A stretch of 64,000 nucleotides of DNA from CAJWOS01 sp964502005 (lineage in GTDB: Bacteria > Myxococcota_A > UBA796 > UBA2385). Positions within the stretch are counted from its first letter, which is position 1; each line of letters begins with the position of its first letter. The notes beneath the pieces are model-generated. The model was not told the origin of the DNA. It searched no databases and saw only the letters and a program-made list of their open reading frames with translations. Position numbers and translations under genes: made by a program. Where the stretch lies: contig CAZCUX010000001.1 of the NCBI GenBank assembly GCA_964502005.1, forward strand, positions 511,231-575,230, in the 5' to 3' direction. Below, in pieces: positions 33,015-42,116 of this stretch.

Positions 33015-35972
33015 GTGGGACGGACTCGGACGCTGACGTCCTCGGCTCGAAGTAACTCCCGCGGCAAGCGGAAGAAGTCCCCTTCGGCATTGCCGCCGGA
33101 GGAAGGTTTGGTGGCGCCAGTCGAAAAGGGCCGCCGTTGGCTTGCTCTCTTCGACCTTTGTGGTCTCCTTTCATCGGCTTACGTTTCTGCCGCACTAGCG
33201 ACATGGACCCCCGGCGACGCGGGTTTTAGCCGTGTCGGCGCGCGCGACGTGCACAATGCGGCGGGTCCGGTTGGCGCGTGGATGGCCGACTTTTTGCTCC
33301 AAACCGTGGGGTATGGCGCCTGGGTCGTTGTCCTCATCGGGGCATGGTTTCTCGCGCGCCTTGCGGGCAAACGTCCGGGTACATTTGCGTCGCTTTTGGC
33401 GGGTGCTGGGCTCTTTTGGACGGGGCTCTGCGCACTGGCCTTGGTGATGCCACCGCATTCGAGCCTCGAGTTTCCAGCAGGCGGAATGGTGGGCTTGATG
33501 TCCGCCGAGACCGTGCGTGGCCTGTTTGGTGAGGCGGGCGCTTGGATTGGCCTTGCAGCCACAGCTGCGGTCAGCCTCACGCTGGGGCTGGGCGTTGACT
33601 GGCAGCGCACCTTTGGGACGGCCGCGACGGGCGTGGGCGTGGGCGTGCCCAAAGTTGCAGGCGCAGGCCGGGAGCTGGGCCGCGCGGCGGTTTCGGGTGC
33701 TGCCGGCTTCCGAGAGGCGGTCCTTTTGCGCCTTGCCGGTCCCGACGAACCGGGCACGGAAGGGGAGTGGACCGACGCAACGGGTGCCGACGTGGACGAA
33801 GTGACCGGTTGGGAGGATGCCACGGGAACGGTCGCTGTGCCGTCTGTGGCGGCGCCTGTGGCTGCGGAGACACCGCCCGCAGCCCCCCCTGGTCCCCCGA
33901 TGTCGGTTCGCTTGCCGTCCCGCTCCAGCCGCCTCGCGGCCCTTCCGGAGACCATGGAGCCGGAGCTGGGCCCGCTCCCTCGTCCGACGCTTCGTCCGAT
34001 GGACTTGGTGGGGCGAAAGACGGCTACCGTCGGGCCCACGCGGGTTGCGGAACGCGAGTTGGTCGAGGTCGAGTGGGACCCCACTTCGGCCCGCATCGAC
34101 GGCGGCGTGAGCGAAATGCGCGGCACAGTGGCCGATCCGAAGCAGTCCTTCGTCGCTCCGGACCCTTTCCCCGCGAGCCCCATTGGCCCCGACATCGCGG
34201 AAGTTGGCTTCGAGGATGACGACGACTGGAACCAGCCGGTTCTCGAAACGCCGTCGCTTCCTCGTCCGTCGTTCCCCGACGTCTTTCACGACGCCCGCTC
34301 TTTGTCCGATGACGACGATCTCGACGCCGAACCGCCCACGCGGCCGTCCTTGGCTCCTCCGCCGTTGCCCGCCAAGCCTCTTGCGCGTCCGGCACCCGCA
34401 CGCACGCCGGCGGGAATGCCCTTGCAGGTCGCACCTGGCGCGCTCGAGAGCGGCGGCGATGACCATGGCGGCGTCTTGATTGATTCCGTAGAGGATGTGG
34501 CCTTTGAGTTGCCGCATCTTGGTCTCCTCGACCGCCATGAAAAGAGTGTCGCCCAGTTCGACGAAATCGAGCTGCGCGCGATGGCCGACAAGCTATCGGC
34601 GAAGCTCGAAGACTTCGGCATCAAAGGGGAGGTGACGGCAATTCGCCCCGGTCCCGTCATCACGACCTACGAGTACTTGCCCCACGCCGGCATCAAGCTC
34701 TCCAAAATCACTGCGCTCGAAGACGACATCGCGATGGCGCTTTGTGCGCTGCGGGTGCGTATTGTTGCCCCCATTCCCGGAAAGGGCGTCGTGGGGTTTG
34801 AAGTTCCGAATACCAACCGCGCGGACGTTTGGATTCGTGACATCTTGGCGAGCGATGTTTTCCGTGAAAAAGAGCGCGCGCTCCCCATCGCTCTCGGCAA
34901 AAACGTAGAAGGCAAGCCGCTCGTAGGAGACTTGGCCAAGGCACCGCACTTGTTGGTCGCAGGCACTACGGGCAGCGGCAAGAGCGTTGGTGTCAACGCG
35001 ATGTTGCTGGCGATGCTCTACACGCGGACTCCCGAGGAGCTGCGCCTCATCCTCATCGACCCGAAGATGCTGGAGTTCGAGCTCTATCAGGACATTCCCC
35101 ATCTGCTACACCCGGTTGTGACCGATCCCGCGCTTGCAAGTGCGGCGCTCAAGTGGGCGTGCGATGAGATGGACCGTCGCTACGCGCTATTGGCGCGTTG
35201 GAAGACCCGAAACATCGCGTCTTATAACGACCTGGTGCGCAAGGCCTTGGCCGACTGGAGCCCCAAGACCGCCCGAAAGTACGCGCCCCGCGATTGGCCA
35301 GCCAATGAGCCGCCTCCGCCTCCGCGTCCGCTGCCGTATATTGTTGTCGTCATCGACGAGTTGGCGGATCTCATGATGGTTGCAGCCAAAGACGTCGAAG
35401 TGAGCATCGCACGCCTTGCCCAAAAGGCTCGCGCTGCGGGGATTCACTTGATTGTCGCCACCCAGCGTCCCGAAAAGACGGTTGTGACCGGCATTATCAA
35501 GGCGAACCTTCCCAGCCGCATCGCCTTCCAAGTGCGCAGCAAGCTCGATGGTCGCATCATTCTCGACACTTCGGGCGCCGAGACACTCTTGGGCAAGGGC
35601 GACATGCTCTACTTGCCCCCTGGCTCGAGCGAGCTGGTGCGGTGCCAAAGCGCGTTTGTCGATGACGACGAAGTTCGCCGGGTGACCGACCACCTGCGGT
35701 CCCAAGGTGCGCCGGTCTACGAAGCGGACATCCGCTTGGATGAAAGCGGCGGGGACGGCGACGAGGAGATCGAGTATGACGAGCTTTACGATATGGCCGT
35801 CGCCTATGTCGTGGAGCAGGGCAAAGCGAGCACCTCGATGGTTCAGCGGCAGTTCAAGATTGGCTACAATCGCGCTGCACGGATTGTTGAAGTGATGGAG
35901 ATGGAGGGCCTGGTCGCACCTGCGGACGGCGCCCGCCCTCGGAAAGTGTTGGTTGGTGGCCACGCAGGCTGA
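33015..35972 (+). CDS. ftsK: DNA translocase FtsK
   Basis: The 985-residue protein couples chromosome segregation to division. It starts at GTG 33015 with AGGAGG five bases upstream. The N-terminal 200 residues hold about four membrane spans (RWLALFDLCGLLSSAYVSA, GYGAWVVVLIGAWFLARL, LLAGAGLFWTGLCALALV, AWIGLAATAAVSLTLGL). A Pro/Ala/acid linker runs to about 480. The motor follows with Walker A GTTGSGKS (about 649-656) and Walker B VVVIDELADLMM (about 780), then the gamma winged helix (YDMAVAYVVEQGKASTSMVQ ...), which reads chromosome polarity sequences. A hairpin follows the stop. Confidence 0.96.
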   Translation: MGRTRTLTSSARSNSRGKRKKSPSALPPEEGLVAPVEKGRRWLALFDLCGLLSSAYVSAALATWTPGDAGFSRVGARDVHNAAGPVGAWMADFLLQTVGYGAWVVVLIGAWFLARLAGKRPGTFASLLAGAGLFWTGLCALALVMPPHSSLEFPAGGMVGLMSAETVRGLFGEAGAWIGLAATAAVSLTLGLGVDWQRTFGTAATGVGVGVPKVAGAGRELGRAAVSGAAGFREAVLLRLAGPDEPGTEGEWTDATGADVDEVTGWEDATGTVAVPSVAAPVAAETPPAAPPGPPMSVRLPSRSSRLAALPETMEPELGPLPRPTLRPMDLVGRKTATVGPTRVAERELVEVEWDPTSARIDGGVSEMRGTVADPKQSFVAPDPFPASPIGPDIAEVGFEDDDDWNQPVLETPSLPRPSFPDVFHDARSLSDDDDLDAEPPTRPSLAPPPLPAKPLARPAPARTPAGMPLQVAPGALESGGDDHGGVLIDSVEDVAFELPHLGLLDRHEKSVAQFDEIELRAMADKLSAKLEDFGIKGEVTAIRPGPVITTYEYLPHAGIKLSKITALEDDIAMALCALRVRIVAPIPGKGVVGFEVPNTNRADVWIRDILASDVFREKERALPIALGKNVEGKPLVGDLAKAPHLLVAGTTGSGKSVGVNAMLLAMLYTRTPEELRLILIDPKMLEFELYQDIPHLLHPVVTDPALASAALKWACDEMDRRYALLARWKTRNIASYNDLVRKALADWSPKTARKYAPRDWPANEPPPPPRPLPYIVVVIDELADLMMVAAKDVEVSIARLAQKARAAGIHLIVATQRPEKTVVTGIIKANLPSRIAFQVRSKLDGRIILDTSGAETLLGKGDMLYLPPGSSELVRCQSAFVDDDEVRRVTDHLRSQGAPVYEADIRLDESGGDGDEEIEYDELYDMAVAYVVEQGKASTSMVQRQFKIGYNRAARIVEVMEMEGLVAPADGARPRKVLVGGHAG

Positions 35973-36000
35973 ACGTTTCCCGCACTTTTGGTTATGCCGC

Positions 36001-36039
36001 GAGCCCCGACCTGCTCCGTAGAGCGAATGGTCGGGGCTC
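36001..36039 (+). terminator. Strong hairpin after ftsK
   Basis: GAGCCCCGAC (36001-36010) pairs perfectly with GTCGGGGCTC (36030-36039); the loop holds a smaller stem GCTC/GAGC (36013-36016 with 36021-36024). No U-run follows, so it may act as an RNA 3'-end protector or a rho-linked end rather than an intrinsic terminator. Confidence 0.55.
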
Positions 36040-36088
36040 TGTCGCGTCGGGGCATCGTGTGCCCACCGACCCCAGAATGGAGTCTTCG

Positions 36089-36787
36089 ATGTTGTCTGTT
36101 CGCCGCCTGCTGTCTTGTGTGCTGTTCTCGGCTGTTTTGGGGCTCGGCGGAGTCCTTCCCCGCGAATCAGCGGCGGAGGAGCCTGTTCCTGCGACCGTTT
36201 CCGACCTCGTCGCTGCCTTGCAAGGCAAGTACAAAGGCATCGAGAGCTTAGAGGCCGAGTTTGTGCAGGTCCAGTCCACTGCAATCTCGGGCCAGACGCG
36301 CGCCAAAGGCAACGTCAAGGTCAAAAAGCCCCGCAAGGCGCGTTGGGAAACCACGGGCGACCAAGGCTCGTTGTTTGTGACGGACGGAAAGCGAATCAGT
36401 GTCTATACGCCGTCGATGAACCAAGTCATTCAAATGAGCGACCTGAGCCAAGCTGGGAGCGGCAACGTCGACATTTTGGCGCTGTTGGAGGATATCTCCA
36501 AGCTCGATGAGCAGTTTTCCGTCACGTTGCTCGGCCCCGACGACCCTGCGTCGAAAAAGAACCTCGTTGTCGATGCTGTTCCCCGCAAGCCGGGCGGCTA
36601 TACACGAGTTCGCCTCGAGTTCACGCGGAAGGGCCTCGACCTCTCCCGTGTCGTCTTTACCGATTCGATGGGCGGAACCACCGACCTTGAGTTTTCCAAT
36701 GTGCGCTTGGGCGTGAAGTTGGACGATGCATCGTTCGTGTTTACTCCGCCGGCTGGCGCAACGGTGATAGACGGCGGTGCGATGTAG
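36089..36787 (+). CDS. lolA: Outer-membrane lipoprotein carrier LolA
   Basis: LolA takes lipoproteins from the LolCDE transporter and passes them through the periplasm to the outer membrane. The 232-residue protein has a signal (RRLLSCVLFSAVLGLGGVL), then the LolA core: LQGKYKGIESLEAEFVQVQ, KGNVKVKKPRKARWETTG, LFVTDGKRISVYTPSMNQV, and later TRVRLEFTRKGLDLSRVVFTD. ATG 36089 with GGAG upstream is preferred over 36077 and 36059. The many lipoproteins in this window are likely clients. It is 50 bases from rimO, probably one transcript. Confidence 0.9.
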   Translation: MLSVRRLLSCVLFSAVLGLGGVLPRESAAEEPVPATVSDLVAALQGKYKGIESLEAEFVQVQSTAISGQTRAKGNVKVKKPRKARWETTGDQGSLFVTDGKRISVYTPSMNQVIQMSDLSQAGSGNVDILALLEDISKLDEQFSVTLLGPDDPASKKNLVVDAVPRKPGGYTRVRLEFTRKGLDLSRVVFTDSMGGTTDLEFSNVRLGVKLDDASFVFTPPAGATVIDGGAM

Positions 36788-36836
36788 CGACCGCGGGCTG
36801 TCCAGCATGGATATTCCCGGTCGCAAGGAGATTTCC

Positions 36837-38195
36837 ATGACTGCCGCGACGGAACGAGTACACGTCATCAGCCTAGGCTGCCCCAAGAACCGCGTCGATA
36901 GCGAAGTCATGGTGGGCAAACTTCGGCGTGGTCCTTTTGAATTGGTGGACGAGCCCGATGATGCGGACGTTATCGTCGTCAACACCTGCTCGTTCATTCA
37001 GCCAGCGACCGAAGAGTCGATTGACACCGTGCTTGAAATGGCGCGGTTCAAGGAGAAAGAGGGCGGCAAGTGCAAGAAGCTCGTGGTGACGGGCTGTATG
37101 GTGCAGCGTTACGGCAAGGCGTTAGAAGACGAGCTGCCTGAAGTCGACTTTTTCCTTGGCACAGGCGAGTACCATCGCATCGACGAGGTCTTGTCGGCGC
37201 GGTCTGGTCCAGGGCCTCGTAGTTTTGTTGACACGCCGCTCTATATTCACGACGAGATGGCGCCACGCATCAACTCTTGGCGGCCGCACAGCGCGTACCT
37301 CAAGATTAGCGAGGGCTGCAATCATCGCTGCTCGTTCTGCATCATCCCCACCTTGCGCGGAAAGCTGCGCAGCCGGTCGATTCCGTCGCTCGTTGAAGAA
37401 GCGCGGCGCTTGGTGGATGGCGGCGTGCGTGAGCTCAATCTGGTGAGTCAGGACTCCACGGCCTACGGTCGCGACCTTGCCGATGGCACGGAGCTCGGCG
37501 GGCTGATGCGCGCGTTGGCCGAGATAGACGACCTTGCGTGGATTCGTCTGCATTACGCCTATCCAATTGGCATTCCTGACAGTCTCCTTCGTGCATTTGC
37601 CGAAGTCGATAAGGTCGTGCCCTACCTCGACATTCCCCTCCAGCATGCATCGGGAAATATGCTCAAGGCCATGCGTCGCGGGGTTACGCGCGACGGGCAA
37701 GAGCGAATCCTGGACCGCATTCAGCGGTATGTTCCCAACATCGCGATTCGCACCACGTTTATCGTCGGCTTTCCGGGGGAGACCGACGAAGATTTTGCGG
37801 AGCTGGTGGATTTCGTCAAAGCGCGCCGATTTGACCGTGTGGGAGTGTTTACGTATTTCCAAGAAGATGGCACCCATGCGGCGACGTTGCCTGACCAGGT
37901 GCCCGATGAGGTCAAAGAGCAGCGCCAGGCGACGCTGATGGAAATCCAGGCCAAGATCAGCCGCGAGCGCAACGAAGCGTTGATTGGCACCGAGTGTGTG
38001 GTGTTGGTGGACGGTCCTGCGGAGGAAGATGACCGCATTCTCGCGGGTCGTTTGGCCACGCAGGCCCCCGACGTAGACGGCCAGGTCCTGTTGGACGAAG
38101 CAGACGAGGATGTGCTCCCCGGCCAGTTCCGCACCGTTCGTATTACTGCGGCTTCCGACCATGACCTCGTGGGTCTCATCTTGGACGGCGACTAA
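36837..38195 (+). CDS. rimO: Ribosomal protein S12 methylthiotransferase RimO
   Basis: RimO adds a methylthio group to an Asp of ribosomal protein S12 using two [4Fe-4S] clusters and SAM. The 452-residue protein shows the N-terminal UPF0004 cysteines (Cys15 in SLGCPKN, Cys51 in NTCSF, Cys87 in TGCMVQ), the radical-SAM triad CNHRCSFC (161, 165, 168), and a C-terminal TRAM domain. SLGCPKNRVDSE distinguishes RimO from MiaB. The ATG at 36837 has AAGGAG six bases upstream. It follows lolA. Confidence 0.96.
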   Translation: MTAATERVHVISLGCPKNRVDSEVMVGKLRRGPFELVDEPDDADVIVVNTCSFIQPATEESIDTVLEMARFKEKEGGKCKKLVVTGCMVQRYGKALEDELPEVDFFLGTGEYHRIDEVLSARSGPGPRSFVDTPLYIHDEMAPRINSWRPHSAYLKISEGCNHRCSFCIIPTLRGKLRSRSIPSLVEEARRLVDGGVRELNLVSQDSTAYGRDLADGTELGGLMRALAEIDDLAWIRLHYAYPIGIPDSLLRAFAEVDKVVPYLDIPLQHASGNMLKAMRRGVTRDGQERILDRIQRYVPNIAIRTTFIVGFPGETDEDFAELVDFVKARRFDRVGVFTYFQEDGTHAATLPDQVPDEVKEQRQATLMEIQAKISRERNEALIGTECVVLVDGPAEEDDRILAGRLATQAPDVDGQVLLDEADEDVLPGQFRTVRITAASDHDLVGLILDGD

Positions 38196-38269
38196 CGGCA
38201 AACGAATCATCTTTGTGGCATTGTGGTAGTACAGATGTCCGGTGGGCCATGCCGGCGGAGGAGTGTGCG

Positions 38270-38716
38270 ATGAAGCGGCAGATGTTGGTAGTGGGACTCT
38301 TGGGTCTCGTCGGGTGTGGTGCCGAAACGTCGAAGGCGATCACCGACGGTGTGCTGTACGACACCAGCGTCGATGTCGATGAAGATGCGCCCATCATTCT
38401 GCATGACCTCATCACGAACGCGCAGCGCACAAGCACGGATGTATCCGTGTCGGCCAACGTGACCGACGAAGGTTCGGGCGTAGATACTGTGGCCGTCGTC
38501 TATCGGCGGAGTGATGCCGCTACGTGGTCCACCGCGTTGCTGTCGCTGGTCGATGAAGAAGCGGGTGATTGGCAAGGCGCGATTCCCGGCGCCGATGTCT
38601 CCGGCTCGGTCATGGTCTACTACATCCACGCCATCGACAAAGTCGGAAACGAGTCGTTTGCGCCGAACGATGGGGAAGCGAACCCACAGGAATTCCGCGT
38701 TAGCCCTGACGTGTGA
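38270..38716 (+). CDS. Ig-like lipoprotein (148 aa)
   Basis: Signal MKRQMLVVGLLGLVGC with lipobox LVGC; GGAGGAG precedes the ATG. The mature part is one beta-sandwich-like domain: DAPIILHDLI, SVSANVTDEGSGVDTVAVVY, WQGAIPGADVSGSVMVYYI, HAIDKVGNES. The 'DEGSGVDTV...Y...D..GN.S' pattern is that of bacterial Ig-like domains often found in larger secreted proteins; here it stands alone. Function unknown, perhaps a surface-exposed binding module. Between rimO and a glycosyltransferase gene, with its own small gaps. Confidence 0.7.
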   Translation: MKRQMLVVGLLGLVGCGAETSKAITDGVLYDTSVDVDEDAPIILHDLITNAQRTSTDVSVSANVTDEGSGVDTVAVVYRRSDAATWSTALLSLVDEEAGDWQGAIPGADVSGSVMVYYIHAIDKVGNESFAPNDGEANPQEFRVSPDV

Positions 38717-38810
38717 GCACTTGCGGGCAACGCCTGCGCCTCGGGCGGTTTGGCCGTCTGCACGGGATCTGTGCATGACGACGGGGGCCGCAAGGTGATA
38801 GCCAGCGGCC

Positions 38811-39593
38811 ATGTTTTTCGACCCTTCCCATCCGTCCCGTGTCGGTCTTTCGTTGGTGTTGCCTGCGTTCAACGAGGCGGCAAACCTACGTGCGGGCCTA
38901 CCCACCGCCCTGCGCGCCCTTGAGCAAACCGGTCGTTCGTTTGAGATTGTAGTGGTAGACGACGGCTCCGCGGACAACACCGCCGAGGTTGTGTCCTCGC
39001 TCGCGCGGCAAGACGCACGGATTCGGCTCGTACAACACCATGAAAATGCGGGCTACGGTGCAGCGCTGCGCAGCGGTTTTCAGGCAGCCACGGGTGAGCA
39101 GGTGATGTTCACCGACGCCGACCTCCAGTTTGACCTCACGGAAGTCGGCCGTCTCTTGGTTCATGCCGACCATTATGACATCGTGGCTGGATATCGCGCG
39201 GTGCGCCGCGACCCCTGGAATCGCCGCCTCAATGCGTGGGCGTGGGGGCGCTTGGTCAACGCGACCTTCAACCTGCGCATTCGCGACGTGAACTGTGCGT
39301 TCAAGGTGTTTCGGCGGGAAGTATTGGATGGCGTGGAGCTGAAGTCGGACGGCGCGTTTGTGAACACCGAACTGTTGGCCCGTGCGCGTGCCCGCGGTTG
39401 GCGGATTCACCAGGTTCCGGTCAGCCATTACGCGCGCCAACAGGGCGTGCAGACGGGCGCGCAGCCCCGTGTGGTCGCGAAGGCGTTTGTGGAGCTCGCC
39501 CGCTTGTACGGCGACATCCAAGCGGCGCAGCAAGGGGTTCGCGGTGCGGCGGTGCGCACCGTCGTGAATCTCTCGGCGGCAGCGGCGCGGTAG
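38811..39593 (+). CDS. Family 2 glycosyltransferase (dolichyl-phosphate-mannose-synthase-like)
   Basis: The 260-residue protein has the GT-A signatures LSLVLPAFNEAANL, VVVDDGSADNT and FTDADLQFD (the DxD metal/sugar-nucleotide site), then DVNCAFKVFRRE, typical of DPM1-like transferases that load a sugar onto a polyprenyl phosphate. No membrane span is evident at the C-terminus, so it is a soluble or peripheral form. The sugar cannot be told. The ribosome-binding site is weak (AAGGTG well upstream). It may supply surface glycans together with galE. Confidence 0.85.
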   Translation: MFFDPSHPSRVGLSLVLPAFNEAANLRAGLPTALRALEQTGRSFEIVVVDDGSADNTAEVVSSLARQDARIRLVQHHENAGYGAALRSGFQAATGEQVMFTDADLQFDLTEVGRLLVHADHYDIVAGYRAVRRDPWNRRLNAWAWGRLVNATFNLRIRDVNCAFKVFRREVLDGVELKSDGAFVNTELLARARARGWRIHQVPVSHYARQQGVQTGAQPRVVAKAFVELARLYGDIQAAQQGVRGAAVRTVVNLSAAAAR

Positions 39594-39645
39594 GCGCGAA
39601 TCGGAAGCGACGACCTGCGTTACCGGAATTCTGATTCGGGAATCG

Positions 39646-40953
39646 TCATAGGAGGCTTCGGATAGCGGCATCGAGCGCGGCGTCGCGGCCGACGTAGTCG
39701 GCGGGATTTGCGCCCAGCGCAATCGGTGCTGGCGCTTGGGGGTCCCGCGCGGGGGAGCTTAGCTCGGCCAGGTCGGCCAGCAGCGCCGCACGGGCGTCGG
39801 CATCGGCGACATGTCGCTGCAATGCGGCGGTGAGGCGGGAGCGTGCGTCGTCGACGGGTGGGGAGGGGACCGGAATGTCCGGCACCAGGGGCGTTTCGTG
39901 AGAAATCGACCGCCCATCCGACAATACGTATTTTGCTGCGGTGAGGCGAAGGGCTCCTCCGTCTTCGAACTCGAAGGTGCGCTGTACTAGGCCTTTTCCG
40001 TAGCTTGGCGCGCCGACCAGTTGCGCGCGGCCATGGGCCTGGAGCGCGCCCGCCAAGACCTCGGCGGCGCTCGCGGAGTGCTCATCTATCAAGATACGCA
40101 CGGGTAGGGTGAGGTCGTCGGCTTGGGCGCGGGCGTCGATGCGCTGGTCGCGAACGTTGTCGCGGCCGATGGTCTCGACGATAAGCCCGGCGGGTAAGAA
40201 GCGGTCGGCGATGTCGGAGGCTTCGGACAAAAGGCCTCCGGGATTGCCGCGCAAGTCAAGCACGAGGCCGCGGGTTGTCGCGGGCAATCGCTGCGTTTGC
40301 TGTTGGAAGCGAATCGCAGAACCTCGCGTAAAGCGGCCAATACGAATGTAGTAGAGGTCGTGGGGCAAGGCTCCGCCGCCTACACGAATGTCCTCAAATG
40401 TGTCCCGAATGATGGTGTAGGCAGCCGATTCGCCTTGGTAGGACACTTGGAGGACGACCGGTGTGCCGAGGGTGCCTTGGAGTTTGGAGCTTGCGTTTTC
40501 CGCGCGCTGCACGGGAATACCGTCGATGGACTCCAACAATCCCCCGACGGGAACGCCAGCCAGCGCAGCGGGGCCCTCGGGCACGACCCGTGCAATCACG
40601 AGGCCCATTTGTGTGTCGCGGAGGTCCGCGCCGACGCCTGCGCCTTCGCCCTCAGTCTCGGCGACCAGCGCCGCCCATCGGCTTGGCGGGTGGTAGGTCG
40701 ACCACACATCGAGGCCGCTGGTCATGCCGAGGATGGCCTTGTGGGTCAGCGCTTCGGGTTCGAGGGCGTCAATATATTGCCGCTCGATGGTGACCATGGC
40801 CCGCGCAAGGGTCTCTAAGCCCGCGTAGTCGCGCCAAGTGCCGGCGACGGCTTCCCGTACCACGGACACCCCGCATCCCAAGCCGAGTGCAAATGCGCCG
40901 CCCACAACGACAAATGCGCGCAGGGTTCGGAGGGAGTCTAGGGTTGCAGCCAC
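39646..40953 (-). CDS. ctpA: S41-family C-terminal processing peptidase CtpA
   Basis: The 435-residue protein has an N-terminal membrane anchor (AFVVVGGAFALGLGCGVSVV), a PDZ domain (about 100-185, with GLVIARVVPEGPAALAGVP), and the S41 protease core with DLRGNPGG, the serine motif HSASAAEVLAG (292-302) and the catalytic Lys320 in SYGKGLVQ. It cleaves proteins from the C-terminus in the periplasm. Start is GTG 40953, overlapping the envC stop by 16 bases. It is the last gene of ftsE-ftsX-envC-ctpA, a frequent bacterial order that links proteolysis to cell-wall splitting. Confidence 0.9.
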   Translation of the reverse strand: MAATLDSLRTLRAFVVVGGAFALGLGCGVSVVREAVAGTWRDYAGLETLARAMVTIERQYIDALEPEALTHKAILGMTSGLDVWSTYHPPSRWAALVAETEGEGAGVGADLRDTQMGLVIARVVPEGPAALAGVPVGGLLESIDGIPVQRAENASSKLQGTLGTPVVLQVSYQGESAAYTIIRDTFEDIRVGGGALPHDLYYIRIGRFTRGSAIRFQQQTQRLPATTRGLVLDLRGNPGGLLSEASDIADRFLPAGLIVETIGRDNVRDQRIDARAQADDLTLPVRILIDEHSASAAEVLAGALQAHGRAQLVGAPSYGKGLVQRTFEFEDGGALRLTAAKYVLSDGRSISHETPLVPDIPVPSPPVDDARSRLTAALQRHVADADARAALLADLAELSSPARDPQAPAPIALGANPADYVGRDAALDAAIRSLL

Positions 40954-42116
40954 GGCAAGGGGTCCTGGGGCGCGTTGTTGTACCGAACCTCGAAGGTGAG
41001 TCGGTAGCCGTCGACGGCGGTAAGTCCAGAGTTGCCGACGAGGCCAATGACTTGTCCGGCGTTGACGACGTCGTCTTGGCGCACGCGTACGCCACCCAAA
41101 TGGGCGTAGATGGTGGTGTAGGGCCCATGGCTCACCGCGACGGTTTGTCCGAAGCCCTTGAGAGGGCCCGCGAGGCGCACGACGCCGCGGTATACGGCCC
41201 GAACTGGCTCCCCGAACTCACTGGCGATGTCAATGCCGTGGCTGGTGGTCTTTTGGCCGGTGACGGGGTCGTCGGAAACGCCGAATCGCCGCACCAAGCG
41301 CCCGCGAACGGGCCATGGCAATCGGCCGTAGCTCTCGCGGAAGGTGTTGGCGTTGGAGGGGGCCGTGGGTACCGAACCCGAGAAGCCCATTCCACCGGCC
41401 CAAGCGTCGGTGGGCATTGGCGCGCGCGAGCGGGAGTCGAGGGCGGAGTCGAAGTGCTCCCGTGCGCGGTTCATCTCGCCCAATACTTGGAGCGCAAGCT
41501 CCCGTCGCTCGCGTACTTTTTGCAGAAGGTCCATGCGTACTGCGCGTTGGTCGCGGAGCTCCGTCTCTTTGAGCTCAAGGTCCGTACGAAGGGCGTCCAT
41601 TCGTCGGCGGTCGACGTCCAGCGCATCCAGGGCGGACTTTCGGTCTTCGCGTACCTTTCGGTAATCGCTGAGGCGTCCGGCGTTCGCGGCGACGATGTGG
41701 GTAATATAATAGCCACGCCTCCGAAGCTCTCGGGGGTCGTCCGCTCCGAAAAGCAGCTGTGCGACGCCCTTTCGCAAAATCATATAAAGGGAGCGAATCT
41801 GGCGGCGCACGCCGTCTTCGAGCTGTTGAAGTTGCTGGTCTGCTTCTTGTACCGCGGCGGCATTGGCGGCGCGCTCGCGTTCGATTTCGTCGACGGACTC
41901 CCGAAGCTCGAGGGTTTCTCGAAGAACTTGTTCTAGTTGGCCGTCAATCATGGCGAGCTGGTCGAGAATGCTGCGCTCTTCGGAGCGTGCGCTGTCGAGG
42001 CTGCTACGGGGGTCAAACGCTTCGGCGCTGCCGGTCGGGACTTGTGCCGCAGCGGTCCAGATGGCGCTGCACAGGGGCAGCAGCGCCAATGCGAAGACGT
42101 GCAGCCTTCGCTTCAT
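40938..42116 (-). CDS. envC: EnvC-type murein hydrolase activator (degenerate LytM)
   Basis: The 392-residue protein has a signal (FALALLPLCSAIWTAAA), a long coiled coil (about 35-230) and a C-terminal M23/LytM domain. The LytM metal ligands are lost: the usual H-x-G-x-D appears as SHGID with Ser at the His position, and the H-L-H before F-E-V-R reads RLT. This fits a non-catalytic EnvC that activates amidases under FtsEX control. The start ATG 42116 overlaps the ftsX stop (ATGA). Operon context with ftsE and ftsX supports the call. Confidence 0.88.
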   Translation of the reverse strand: MKRRLHVFALALLPLCSAIWTAAAQVPTGSAEAFDPRSSLDSARSEERSILDQLAMIDGQLEQVLRETLELRESVDEIERERAANAAAVQEADQQLQQLEDGVRRQIRSLYMILRKGVAQLLFGADDPRELRRRGYYITHIVAANAGRLSDYRKVREDRKSALDALDVDRRRMDALRTDLELKETELRDQRAVRMDLLQKVRERRELALQVLGEMNRAREHFDSALDSRSRAPMPTDAWAGGMGFSGSVPTAPSNANTFRESYGRLPWPVRGRLVRRFGVSDDPVTGQKTTSHGIDIASEFGEPVRAVYRGVVRLAGPLKGFGQTVAVSHGPYTTIYAHLGGVRVRQDDVVNAGQVIGLVGNSGLTAVDGYRLTFEVRYNNAPQDPLPWLQP

